A stretch of 5,508 nt of DNA from a bacterium (GTDB lineage Bacteria > Spirochaetota > UBA4802 > UBA5550). Each line of letters opens with the position of its first letter. Position 1 is the stretch's first letter. Shown piece after piece: positions 1 through 5,508 of the stretch. The translations under genes and the position numbers were made by a program. Below the pieces are notes generated by a model. That model was not told the origin of the DNA and searched no databases. It saw only the letters and a program-made list of their open reading frames with translations. The DNA is taken from positions 1-5,508 of the forward strand of contig JAAENB010000851.1 of assembly GCA_024224995.1 (NCBI GenBank), in the 5' to 3' direction.

Positions 1-34
1 CTGCACGAAGCGTCTTCACAGAACCAGCCAGTAA

Positions 35-55
35 AGGCGTTGCACTGCAACGTCT
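35..55. repeat. Short palindrome (CGTTGCA/TGCAACG)
   Basis: CGTTGCA (38-44) and TGCAACG (46-52) are perfect inverted repeats around a single C. The stem extends to 35-55 if one G-T pair is allowed. The outer TCT/AGG ends and the GCA-centred core resemble hairpin repeats of the form GTAGAGACGTTGCATGCAACGTCTCTAC that I recall as dispersed in several bacterial genomes; that link is from memory and not shown here. It may be a degenerate copy of such an element. Confidence 0.45.
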
Positions 56-112
56 CTCAGAACCAAACCCTGGCCGGAGCATCTTCGTAAAACAGACCCC
101 GGTATACCCACA

Positions 113-132
113 GTTTCTTTCGTATTTTTCCC
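113..132 (+). repeat. Direct repeat copy 1 (20 bases)
   Basis: This copy matches 296-315 at 19 of 20 positions, differing only at the eighth base (T here, C there). It is followed immediately by a GC-rich hairpin, CCCGG (131-135) and CCGGG (141-145). The second copy is likewise followed by a GC-rich stretch with CCGG elements. The two copies lie 183 bases apart and bracket the inverted repeat at 184-271, so the block may be one composite repeat unit. Confidence 0.6.
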
Positions 133-183
133 CGGTCGTGCCGGGTCAGGTGCTCTCAAGAAACTAAAATATGCATGTGCGCG

Positions 184-271
184 GGTCTGGAAGCATGGGC
201 TCTTTGGATTGCTGCGGAACTCGCGTTGCTCAAACAGTCCTCACAACCCAAAGAGCCCATACTTCCAGACC
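184..271. repeat. Long inverted repeat with 32-base loop
   Basis: The arms 184-211 and 244-271 are each 28 bases and pair at 26 positions; the mismatches are at 194 and 208. The loop (212-243) read on the minus strand contains TGTTTGAGC followed by a GCGAG/TTCCGC stretch, and a related TGTCTGAGC word occurs on the plus strand at 326-334. Such an arrangement suits a non-autonomous mobile palindrome or a stable RNA hairpin. There is no transposase gene nearby and I see no clear target-site duplication, so the class is undetermined. The two differences between arms suggest an element that has drifted since it formed. Confidence 0.7.
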
Positions 272-295
272 AGATGCAGCCCGCAATGCTATTTT

Positions 296-315
296 GTTTC
301 TTCCGTATTTTTCCC
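296..315 (+). repeat. Direct repeat copy 2 (20 bases)
   Basis: This is the second copy of the repeat at 113-132, with 19 of 20 identical bases in the same orientation. It is followed by CCCGGCCATCCGG and then by the TGTCTGAGC word at 326-334, which also appears inverted in the loop of the 184-271 element. The shared words suggest that the whole interval of about 113-344 was assembled from related repeat units. Confidence 0.6.
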
Positions 316-332
316 GGCCATCCGGTGTCTGA

Positions 333-458
333 GCGGAGCCGAAGACCCGGGTTGATATACCTTATACTAAGACGCGACCACAGGGTCCGCATCTCGTGTG
401 GGTGCTTAATGAGAAAGAAAAAACGCTTGAAAAGAAGCCGGTTTTGGTTAACAATTAG
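333..458 (+). pseudogene. Possible remnant of an RND membrane-fusion (adaptor) protein
   Basis: A frame opens after a TGA (330-332) and ends at TAG (456-458), 24 bases before the permease start. Its last part (372-455) translates to TRPQGPHLVWVL followed by NEKEKTLEKKPV and a short tail. The pattern G-P-x-x-V-W-V-L, a charged turn, then T-L-E-x-x-P-V resembles the strand pair near the C-terminal, membrane-proximal domain of HlyD/AcrA-type periplasmic adaptors. The position fits the usual adaptor-permease gene order. What is missing is everything before this piece and the usual closing segment (a G-L-K-x-G-D-x-V type strand), and there is no start codon with a ribosome binding site. I infer a gene fragment left after repeat insertion or deletion. 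A chance frame is the main alternative, because only about 28 residues support the call. Confidence 0.3.
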
Positions 459-482
459 AAAAAAATAACGCGGAGCAGTATT

Positions 483-3400
483 ATGAGAAAATTGGTGGAA
501 TTCTTTTTGGACCGGCCTTTGCTGGTAAATCTTATTGTAATTGCCGTAATTGGTCTTGGAATAAAAGCCGCGTTTGACGCGCAAAAAGAAGGATTTCCTG
601 AAATATCCATGAACCAGGTAATAATCCGCACAATTTACCCCGGCGCTTCGGCAAAGGATGTGGAGATCAATGTTACCCTTTCAATAGAAGATGCTCTTGA
701 TGAGGTGGAAGGCATAAAGGAAGTGGTCTCGGTTTCGGAAGAAGGGATCTCAAACATAACAGTCCAGGCCGATGACAACGCTTCTGACAGCGAATTCCAG
801 CAACTGTATACCGACATTGACAATGCGTTATCAAAAGTTGATGACCTTCCTATTGACATTGACGGCCGCCCGTCTATTAGCAAATTTACTTCAAAAGACA
901 TTCCCGTTATGGAGATTGCCTTTTTTGGCCCCTATAAAAAACTTAAAAATTATGTCCCCTTTGTGGAATCGGCTATAAAAAAGGTAGATGGCGTCTCGGC
1001 TGTGGACATGGTCGGCCTTCCCGATGACGAGATTCAAATCCTGGTAGATCCTGCTAAAGCCCGGAGTAATATGGTTGGGCTCCGGACCATTGCCCAGTCA
1101 ATTTCCAAACGGAACCTTGAAGGATCGGGCGGAACCCTGGAATCATTTATTGGCGAAAAAAAGATTGTTTCGTATAATAAGTTCAAAGATTATCGTGAAG
1201 TCCTGGACACGAATGTTGTACGGTCGGCAGAAGGGTATGGCGTGAAACTGGGCAAAATTGCCGATGTGGAAATTGAGCCAAAAGATATGAAGCTCCTGGT
1301 TAGAAATAACGGGGAACGGGGTGTCATGGTCACTATTAAAAAGAAATCGAATAGTGATATTCTTAAAACCTGTGATAGAATCGAAAAAGTGCTCACCAAA
1401 ACTCCCCCGCCCGAAGGGGTAAGAACAAAGGTTTTGGTAGACCAGTCAAATTTTACCAGTGACCGCTTGAATTTATTAAAGGGTAATTCCATAATGGGAT
1501 TTATTCTTGTTGCCATTATTCTTTTTGTAATTTTTAATATTAAAACCGCTTTCTGGACCGCTTTTGGTATTCCTTTTTCCCTTATGGGAATGTGTATTTA
1601 CATGAAAAACGCCGGAGTCTCCATTAACCTTATTTCCCTTGGCGGCTTTGTCATTGTTCTGGGTATGCTGGTAGATGATGCCATTGTTATTGCCGAAGAG
1701 ATCAGCAGGAATAAAGAAAAAGGGCTGCCTCCCAAAGAGGCGGCCATTGAAGCGGTAAGTAAAATGTGGATGCCCGTTCTGGGCGCCTGTCTTACTACTA
1801 TGATTGCCTTTTCACCTATTTTATCCATGGGAGGATCCGCGGGAAAATTCGTATGGATATTGCCTATCATGGTTATTGTGGCTCTTTGCATATCGCTTTT
1901 TGAAAGTTTTTTTATACTACCGGCTCACCTCTGTCATGGTAAAACAAAAGAGCATGCGCCCAAAGCTTTTGTTATAAAAACAGAGAGGCTCTATAAGAGG
2001 CTGCTTCAAAAGATTCTCCGGTTTAAATATCCTGTTCTGCTGGGCATGGTTCTCCTGCTCTTGCTTTCTCTTGTTGTTATGAATAAATTTGTTACAAAGA
2101 CTCCCTTCCCCCAGGACGCTGCCGAAGCGTTTGATATCAAAATTACCATGCCCCGGGGCACCAACCTGGAAAGCACCCGTAAAAAGATTATTGAGTTTGA
2201 AAAAATTATATCAACCCTGCCGGAACAGGAACTGGTGGGATTTACTTCCCGGATTGGCACTCAGAGTGGGCTCACCACAATAGACCGGGGAACGCAGCAT
2301 AATATCGCCATTATTTTTGTTTATCTAACCCAGTACTCCAAAAGAGACCGCACTGCCGAAATAATTATGGATCTTATGCGAAAAAAAATTCAACAGAACA
2401 GCACCATTAAAGATATTTCCTACTCCGTAAACCTGAAACGGATTGGCCCCCCCATGGGCAAACCTTTTGAGGTTCGGATTTCTTCCAATGATGACGAGGT
2501 TCGGGAAGCCAAAGAAAAGGAGATCAAGGCGTTCCTGAAATCTCTCGATGGAGTGTCCGATGTTGAAAATAACGAGTCCGACGGCAAAGAGGAGTGGAAC
2601 CTGGCAATCAAACATGACACTCTTGCCAGAACGGGGCTCACGGTTGAAGACGTGCTCTCAACAATCCGGATCGCCTTTGACGGACAAATCGTAACCGATA
2701 TGGTAACAAGCGGTAAAAAAAATGCTGCCTCATCTGAGATATTTGACATGCCCGCAATAAACAAAAAAATCGATTTCCGGCTTCGGCTCAACCGCAAAGG
2801 CAGAGCCGATACGGCTTTTATTAATAGTCTGCCCATTATGAACAGGCACGGCAACCTGATTAACCTGAAAGAGATTGTAGAACTGAAACCCCAGACCGGG
2901 AAAGCGGAAATTCATCATGTTGACGGCAAAAAAACAGTCACGCTCTTTGGTAACGTGGACATTGAAAAGATCGCGCCTGTAGAAATCATGGCAAAAGTAA
3001 AAGAAAAATTCCCCTCATCGCTAAAGGCGGAAATATCTTTTAGCGGTCAGCCTGTGGAATCGGGGAAAATTTTTGCCGATCTCGGGTCTGCCGCTATTCT
3101 TGCGTTTCTCGGGGTGTACCTGCTTATTTCACTTATTTTTAATTCTTTTGCCAAACCCTTTATTATTATGCTCACTATTCCTTTTGGCCTCGTGGGGATA
3201 GCCTTTTCCCTGGTTACGCACGGCCAGCCCCTTTCGGTTTTTTCCGGTGTTGCCATGGTTGGCCTCATGGGAGTTGTGGTGAATGATTCCATTGTCATGG
3301 TTCATACGATTGGTCACATGGCCGAAGATAAGCCTATTAGCAAAGATCTTATTGTCGAGGGCGCGGTTACCCGGCTCCGGCCTATTCTGCTTACCACGTT

Positions 3401-3599
3401 TACCACGGTTATTGGGATTCTGCCTACGGCATACGGTATTGGCGGTTACGATCCATTTCTTTCGCAGATGTGTGTTTCTCTCGCCTATGGGTTGTTATTT
3501 GGTACGATGTTCATTTTATTCCTGGTGCCGATTTATTACGCCGTGGGGTTAGATATGCGGATGGTGATTGGGAAGCTGAGAGAGTCAATGTCGGGGTAA
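483..3599 (+). CDS. RND-family efflux permease (AcrB/HAE type)
   Basis: This is a complete inner-membrane, proton-driven exporter of the resistance-nodulation-division superfamily, 1038 residues and of normal length. The ATG at 483 is preceded by GGAG (472-475) with 7 bases between. TM1 spans about residues 12-30. A first large periplasmic domain (about 31-333) opens with the porter motif YPGASAKDVE (52-61). TM2-TM6 run over 334-480 and TM7 over 515-534. A second periplasmic domain fills about 536-865, and TM8-TM12 run over 867-1022. In TM4, GMLVDDAIV holds Asp398 and Asp399, the equivalents of AcrB Asp407/408. In TM11, RLRPILLTT (964-972) keeps Arg964 and Thr971, matching AcrB Arg971 and Thr978. 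In TM10, GVVVNDSIV has Asn934-Asp935 where AcrB has Lys940-Asn941, as in a large group of non-AcrB HAE permeases. The substrate cannot be read from the sequence; drugs, lipids or metals are all possible. No intact adaptor or outer-membrane channel gene lies in view, so partners would have to be encoded elsewhere. Confidence 0.95.
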   Translation: MRKLVEFFLDRPLLVNLIVIAVIGLGIKAAFDAQKEGFPEISMNQVIIRTIYPGASAKDVEINVTLSIEDALDEVEGIKEVVSVSEEGISNITVQADDNASDSEFQQLYTDIDNALSKVDDLPIDIDGRPSISKFTSKDIPVMEIAFFGPYKKLKNYVPFVESAIKKVDGVSAVDMVGLPDDEIQILVDPAKARSNMVGLRTIAQSISKRNLEGSGGTLESFIGEKKIVSYNKFKDYREVLDTNVVRSAEGYGVKLGKIADVEIEPKDMKLLVRNNGERGVMVTIKKKSNSDILKTCDRIEKVLTKTPPPEGVRTKVLVDQSNFTSDRLNLLKGNSIMGFILVAIILFVIFNIKTAFWTAFGIPFSLMGMCIYMKNAGVSINLISLGGFVIVLGMLVDDAIVIAEEISRNKEKGLPPKEAAIEAVSKMWMPVLGACLTTMIAFSPILSMGGSAGKFVWILPIMVIVALCISLFESFFILPAHLCHGKTKEHAPKAFVIKTERLYKRLLQKILRFKYPVLLGMVLLLLLSLVVMNKFVTKTPFPQDAAEAFDIKITMPRGTNLESTRKKIIEFEKIISTLPEQELVGFTSRIGTQSGLTTIDRGTQHNIAIIFVYLTQYSKRDRTAEIIMDLMRKKIQQNSTIKDISYSVNLKRIGPPMGKPFEVRISSNDDEVREAKEKEIKAFLKSLDGVSDVENNESDGKEEWNLAIKHDTLARTGLTVEDVLSTIRIAFDGQIVTDMVTSGKKNAASSEIFDMPAINKKIDFRLRLNRKGRADTAFINSLPIMNRHGNLINLKEIVELKPQTGKAEIHHVDGKKTVTLFGNVDIEKIAPVEIMAKVKEKFPSSLKAEISFSGQPVESGKIFADLGSAAILAFLGVYLLISLIFNSFAKPFIIMLTIPFGLVGIAFSLVTHGQPLSVFSGVAMVGLMGVVVNDSIVMVHTIGHMAEDKPISKDLIVEGAVTRLRPILLTTFTTVIGILPTAYGIGGYDPFLSQMCVSLAYGLLFGTMFILFLVPIYYAVGLDMRMVIGKLRESMSG

Positions 3600-3635
3600 T
3601 TTTGTAGAGGAGAGGCATGCCTCTCCTCTACAAAA
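3600..3635. repeat. Perfect 36-bp palindrome between convergent genes
   Basis: The two 18-base arms are exact reverse complements with GCATGC at the centre (3615-3620). The element starts on the base after the permease stop codon and lies 19 bases beyond the leuB stop. Each strand reads T4, GTAGAGGAGAGG, core, CCTCTCCTCTAC, then A-run. The T-run is therefore on the 5' side of the stem on both strands, the reverse of a classical Rho-independent terminator. The stem could still stabilise both mRNA 3' ends or aid termination from its GC-rich core. The TTTGTAGAG...CTCTACAAA outline recalls REP-like palindromes known in some genomes. Confidence 0.85.
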
Positions 3636-3654
3636 ATTACAGGGATGCAAGGTC

Positions 3655-4722
3655 TTACTCAGCCGCGTAACCCGCAACCTTATCGCCAACTTCCGTGGTA
3701 GAAAGACCCATCTTACCGGCGGAAAGTGATTTAATATCATTTGTAAGGGCTTTAATTACAGCCTTTTCAATCCGCGCACCGGCAGCGTCTTCACCAAGAG
3801 TTTCCAGCATCATCTGGCCCGCGTTGATAGCAGCAAGAGGATTGATAATGTTTTGTCCGGTATACTTGGGAGCGGAACCGCCAATAGGTTCAAACATGGA
3901 AACCCCTTCAGGGTTAATATTGCCGCCCGCGGCAATGCCCATTCCACCTTGCGTAATAGCGCCCAGGTCAGTAATGATATCGCCAAACATATTTCCCGTA
4001 ACCAGGACATCAAACCACTCAGGGCTCTTTACCATCCACATACAGGTGGCATCAACATGATAGTATTCACGAGCTATATCGGCATAATCCTGCGCGCCAA
4101 GTTCGTTAAATGCTCTTTCCCAGAGATCGAAAACATAGGTAAGAACGTTCGTCTTACCAACGAGACCAAGAGTGTTAGTCTTACCTCGTTTCCTGGTATA
4201 TTCAAAAGCGTACTTGAGGCATCGTTCAACCTGGAAACGGTTGTATACCATGGACTGAACAGCAACTTCCTGGGGAGTTCCCTTCATGGAAATGCCGCCG
4301 GTTCCGGTATAAATACCGCCGGTGTTTTCACGAACAATAACATAATCAATCTGCTCAGGTCCTTTGTCTTTCAAAGGAGTTTCAACGTTCGGATAGAGTT
4401 TAACCGGACGCAGGTTTATATACTGGTCGAGCTCAAACCGGGCTTTTAGCAGAATCCCTTTTTCAAGGATTCCCGGTTTCACATCGGGATGGCCAATGGC
4501 ACCCAGAAAAATAGCATCGTGTTTTTTCAAATCATCAATAGCACTGTCGGGAAGAATTTCCCCTGTTTTCAGGTAGCGGTCGCCGCCGAAATCATACTCA
4601 GTAAAGTTCAGGGTAATACCTTCAACAGCAGATACTGCTTTAAGTACCTTTAAACCTTCGTCTACAACTTCAGGACCCGTTCCGTCACCCGGAAGTACCG
4701 CGATATTATAAGATTTTCCCAT
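3655..4722 (-). CDS. leuB: 3-isopropylmalate dehydrogenase
   Basis: This complete 355-residue enzyme oxidatively decarboxylates 3-isopropylmalate to 2-oxoisocaproate in leucine biosynthesis, in the cytoplasm, as a dimer needing Mg2+ or Mn2+. The ATG at 4722 follows AAGGAG (complement of 4729-4734) with a 6-base gap. Residues match the family in order: GDGTGPEV (12-19), LPDS (57-60), GAIGHPDV (74-81), Leu91-Leu92 (isopropyl pocket), Arg95, Arg105 in NLRP and Arg131 in VREN (substrate arginines), Tyr138 in TGGIYTG, Lys190 in GKTNVL (catalytic), Asp224 in HVDA, and Asp248/Asp252 in GDIITD (metal). Overall it resembles the shorter LeuB type seen in mycobacteria. The coenzyme loop reads GGSAPKYTGQNIINP (281-295). 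Lys286-Tyr287 replace the Asp-Ile typical of NAD-dependent LeuB and match the Lys-Tyr of NADP-dependent E. coli isocitrate dehydrogenase. A related beta-decarboxylating dehydrogenase is the main alternative, but the leucine pair favours LeuB. No other leu gene is adjacent. Confidence 0.88.
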   Translation of the reverse strand: MGKSYNIAVLPGDGTGPEVVDEGLKVLKAVSAVEGITLNFTEYDFGGDRYLKTGEILPDSAIDDLKKHDAIFLGAIGHPDVKPGILEKGILLKARFELDQYINLRPVKLYPNVETPLKDKGPEQIDYVIVRENTGGIYTGTGGISMKGTPQEVAVQSMVYNRFQVERCLKYAFEYTRKRGKTNTLGLVGKTNVLTYVFDLWERAFNELGAQDYADIAREYYHVDATCMWMVKSPEWFDVLVTGNMFGDIITDLGAITQGGMGIAAGGNINPEGVSMFEPIGGSAPKYTGQNIINPLAAINAGQMMLETLGEDAAGARIEKAVIKALTNDIKSLSAGKMGLSTTEVGDKVAGYAAE

Positions 4723-4870
4723 TTGTTTCTCCTTACCTGCCGTTATAAATTTATGCGTATATCTTACGTATTATGCATATTAATACCAAATATAAAATCA
4801 AGTAATAATATTTCCAGTAAAAAATTGCATAAACTTAAAAAATATTAAATTTACTTAATTATTTGTTAAG

Positions 4871-4933
4871 TTTAGGAAATTAATTTACCTCAGAGCTCTT
4901 TAAAAGAGCTCTGAGGTAAATTAATTTCCTAAA
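4871..4933. repeat. 63-bp near-perfect palindrome
   Basis: The arms 4871-4901 and 4903-4933 are exact reverse complements of 31 bases around a single A at 4902. The centre is GC-richer (CTCAGAGCTC on the left, GAGCTCTGAG on the right) and the outer parts are AT-rich (GGAAATTAATTT). Neither strand has a T-run directly after the stem, so it is not a typical intrinsic terminator. No target-site duplication is evident in the flanks. It could be a mobile palindrome, a cruciform-forming regulatory site, or a transcript hairpin. The perfect pairing suggests recent origin or selection. Confidence 0.9.
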
Positions 4934-4959
4934 AACTTTACATGCGAAGAAAAAATGTT

Positions 4960-5041
4960 GACTTTTGTGTATGCAAATTTATTTGTTGTATCCGGCTGAA
5001 TACAGGTTCTTGCATGCAAGAATATTTGTTGCACAAAAGTC
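4960..5041 (+). promoter_or_regulatory. Nested repeats ahead of lipoprotein gene (possible structured leader)
   Basis: GACTTTTGTG (4960-4969) and CACAAAAGTC (5032-5041) are perfect 10-base inverted repeats enclosing two smaller dyads: TGTAT/ATACA (4987-4991, 5000-5004) and the 16-base palindrome TTCTTGCATGCAAGAA (5007-5022). A 9-base direct repeat, TATTTGTTG (4980-4988 and 5023-5031), flanks the two inner dyads. If transcribed, the outer stem and two inner hairpins would form a three-way junction 38 bases before the start codon. Alternatively the dyads are operator sites. I recognise no known riboswitch class. Confidence 0.4.
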
Positions 5042-5055
5042 GAAAAACGTAAAAT
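5026..5055 (+). promoter_or_regulatory. Weak candidate promoter for lipoprotein gene
   Basis: TAAAAT (5050-5055) is a good -10 match, with TTGTTG (5026-5031) 18 bases upstream as a poor -35. Transcription would then start near 5062 and exclude the nested repeats from the mRNA. An alternative -35 is TTGACT (4958-4963), but the best hexamer at proper spacing there is TATTTG (4980-4985), which is poor. Both assume a sigma-70-like consensus. Confidence 0.22.
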
Positions 5056-5079
5056 AACACAAAACAAACGGAGGGTAAT

Positions 5080-5508
5080 ATGAATATATTACACAAAATT
5101 TTAAACAATGTAGCAATGCTGTTCATGGTTGTAATCGTGGGGGGATCGATAATCTCATGCGACAGCATAGATAGGGGAACCTATGAAGGAGATTTTGCAA
5201 TAAGGACCCAAAAGGATTTAAAAGAAATAGCCGGTTATTCAAAAATTACCGGTTCCCTGGGAGTTCAAGACGATGATGGAGATTGTAATTTTCTTGAAGA
5301 TTGCAAAATAGACCTGGAAGACCTGGATCTGCTTGGCAACTTAACTTCTATTGGAGGAAATTTAACGATCCATGATTGTCCCATACTGGAAAATTTAGAC
5401 GGGCTCAAAAATCTTACTTCAATAGGCGGAGACCTGCGAATAGGCTCCGAGTATGAAATGGATTTTTATTACGATACCGCTTCTTTAACAAACATAAAGG
5501 GACTGAGC
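5080..5508 (+). CDS. Lipoprotein with leucine-rich, receptor-L-like repeats (5' part)
   Basis: The ATG at 5080 follows a strong GGAGG (5070-5074) with 5 bases between. The frame stays open for 143 codons and is cut by the window edge. Residues 1-26 form a lipoprotein signal peptide: a Lys-containing N-region, the hydrophobic stretch LFMVVIVGG, and lipobox I-I-S-Cys27. The mature protein would begin at Cys27 and be anchored to a membrane; Asp28 at +2 signals inner-membrane retention in E. coli but need not do so here. After a linker, residues about 44-143 show beta-strand repeats of the bacterial receptor-L/leucine-rich kind: LKEIAGYSKITGSLGV, then NLTSIGG at 87-93 and again at 111-117 (period 24), each followed by a strand such as NLTIHDC or DLRIGSE, with DGL linking them. 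Cys69, Cys75 and Cys100 may form disulfides. Proteins of this type are usually surface or periplasmic binding proteins of unknown ligand. Full length and any C-terminal domain lie outside the window. Confidence 0.85.
   Translation, partial: MNILHKILNNVAMLFMVVIVGGSIISCDSIDRGTYEGDFAIRTQKDLKEIAGYSKITGSLGVQDDDGDCNFLEDCKIDLEDLDLLGNLTSIGGNLTIHDCPILENLDGLKNLTSIGGDLRIGSEYEMDFYYDTASLTNIKGLS

Larger units (their letters stand above)
1..482. other. Repeat-rich region without an intact gene
   Basis: This 482-base stretch upstream of the RND permease carries no frame that reads like a complete protein. It contains a short palindrome (35-55), an imperfect direct repeat (11-26 and 51-65, sharing CGTCT and CAGAACCA), two copies of a 20-base repeat (113-132, 296-315), a GC-rich hairpin CCCGG/CCGGG at 131-145 directly after the first copy, and a long inverted repeat (184-271). 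The open frames that cross it are low-complexity translations of these repeats. The only part that looks derived from a gene is 333-458, described separately. I interpret the stretch as repeat DNA accumulated where an adaptor gene may once have stood. That is inference; the repeats themselves are directly visible. Confidence 0.6.
4723..5079. other. Divergent intergenic region, AT-rich, palindrome-laden
   Basis: This 357-base gap separates leuB (minus) from the lipoprotein gene (plus) and must hold both promoters. The leuB side (4740-4870) is very AT-rich, and I cannot single out a convincing -35/-10 pair there. It contains an inverted repeat TAAACTTAA (4830-4838) with TTAAGTTTA (4866-4874), whose right arm runs into the large palindrome at 4871-4933. 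After that come the nested repeats at 4960-5041. I see no tRNA, no known riboswitch consensus and no T-box in it. Confidence 0.7.

Noticed and set aside
1..90. Open plus-strand frame reaching the left edge and ending at TAA (88-90)
   Set aside because: It could be the tail of an upstream gene, but only 29 codons are visible. The peptide is built from the local direct repeat (SQNQ twice) and resembles no family I know.
352..368. TTGATA and TATACT as a promoter for the permease
   Set aside because: The two hexamers are only about 5 bases apart, and no -35-like sequence lies about 17 bases before TATACT.
175..468. 97-codon open frame on the plus strand starting in the inverted repeat
   Set aside because: Its first half translates the two arms and loop of the palindrome, there is no ribosome binding site, and the C-terminal part is a run of Lys/Arg from A-rich DNA. 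The adaptor-like signal is in a different frame.
156..584. 142-codon open frame on the minus strand
   Set aside because: It begins inside the permease gene on the opposite strand and continues through the repeats. It has no recognisable motif and is best explained as a chance frame.
3600..3635. Annotation of the palindrome as a standard Rho-independent terminator
   Set aside because: The T-run lies before the stem and the A-run after it on both strands, so the expected U-tract after the hairpin is missing. I list it as a repeat with a possible termination or stability role.
4942..5052. 36-codon plus-strand frame, cysteine-rich, overlapping the nested repeats
   Set aside because: There is no ribosome binding site before its ATG and its codons coincide with the palindromes. 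A leader peptide cannot be excluded, but nothing supports one.
4938..5168. 76-codon minus-strand frame antisense to the lipoprotein start
   Set aside because: It overlaps the signal peptide region of a well-supported gene on the other strand and shows no motif.

Overview
The window reads as a chromosomal segment of a Gram-negative (diderm) bacterium of moderate, slightly AT-rich composition. A full-length RND-type inner-membrane exporter and a lipoprotein signal peptide support a two-membrane envelope. I cannot place the phylum. The last gene's repeat type (bacterial receptor-L-like, leucine-rich) and the abundance of palindromic repeats would fit several environmental lineages, such as Fibrobacterota, Spirochaetota or deltaproteobacteria, but this is only an impression.

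Layout. Bases 1-482 hold no convincing intact gene and are dense in repeats: a small palindrome (35-55), two copies of a 20-base repeat (113-132 and 296-315), and a 28-base inverted repeat with 26 matches around a 32-base loop (184-271). Just before the first gene is a short open frame (best part 372-455). Its translation looks like a piece of an RND membrane-fusion (periplasmic adaptor) protein and may be the relic of a lost partner gene. Bases 483-3599 (+) encode a complete 1038-residue RND efflux permease. One base after its stop lies a perfect 36-bp palindrome (3600-3635), which separates it from the convergent gene at 3655-4722 (-). That gene is a complete 3-isopropylmalate dehydrogenase (leuB) of leucine biosynthesis.

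Bases 4723-5079 are a 357-base AT-rich divergent intergenic region. It carries a 63-bp near-perfect palindrome (4871-4933) and a nested set of inverted and direct repeats (4960-5041) just ahead of the last gene. From 5080 to the window edge (+) runs the start of a lipoprotein with leucine-rich, receptor-L-like repeats, cut by the window.

The three genes show no common pathway: one exporter, one amino-acid biosynthesis enzyme, one surface or periplasmic lipoprotein. The exporter has no adaptor or outer-membrane channel gene in view, and leuB has no leuA, leuC or leuD beside it. No defence system, CRISPR array, tRNA, rRNA or transposase gene is visible. The most unusual content is the series of palindromes in every non-coding gap, and the isocitrate-dehydrogenase-like Lys-Tyr pair in the LeuB coenzyme loop.
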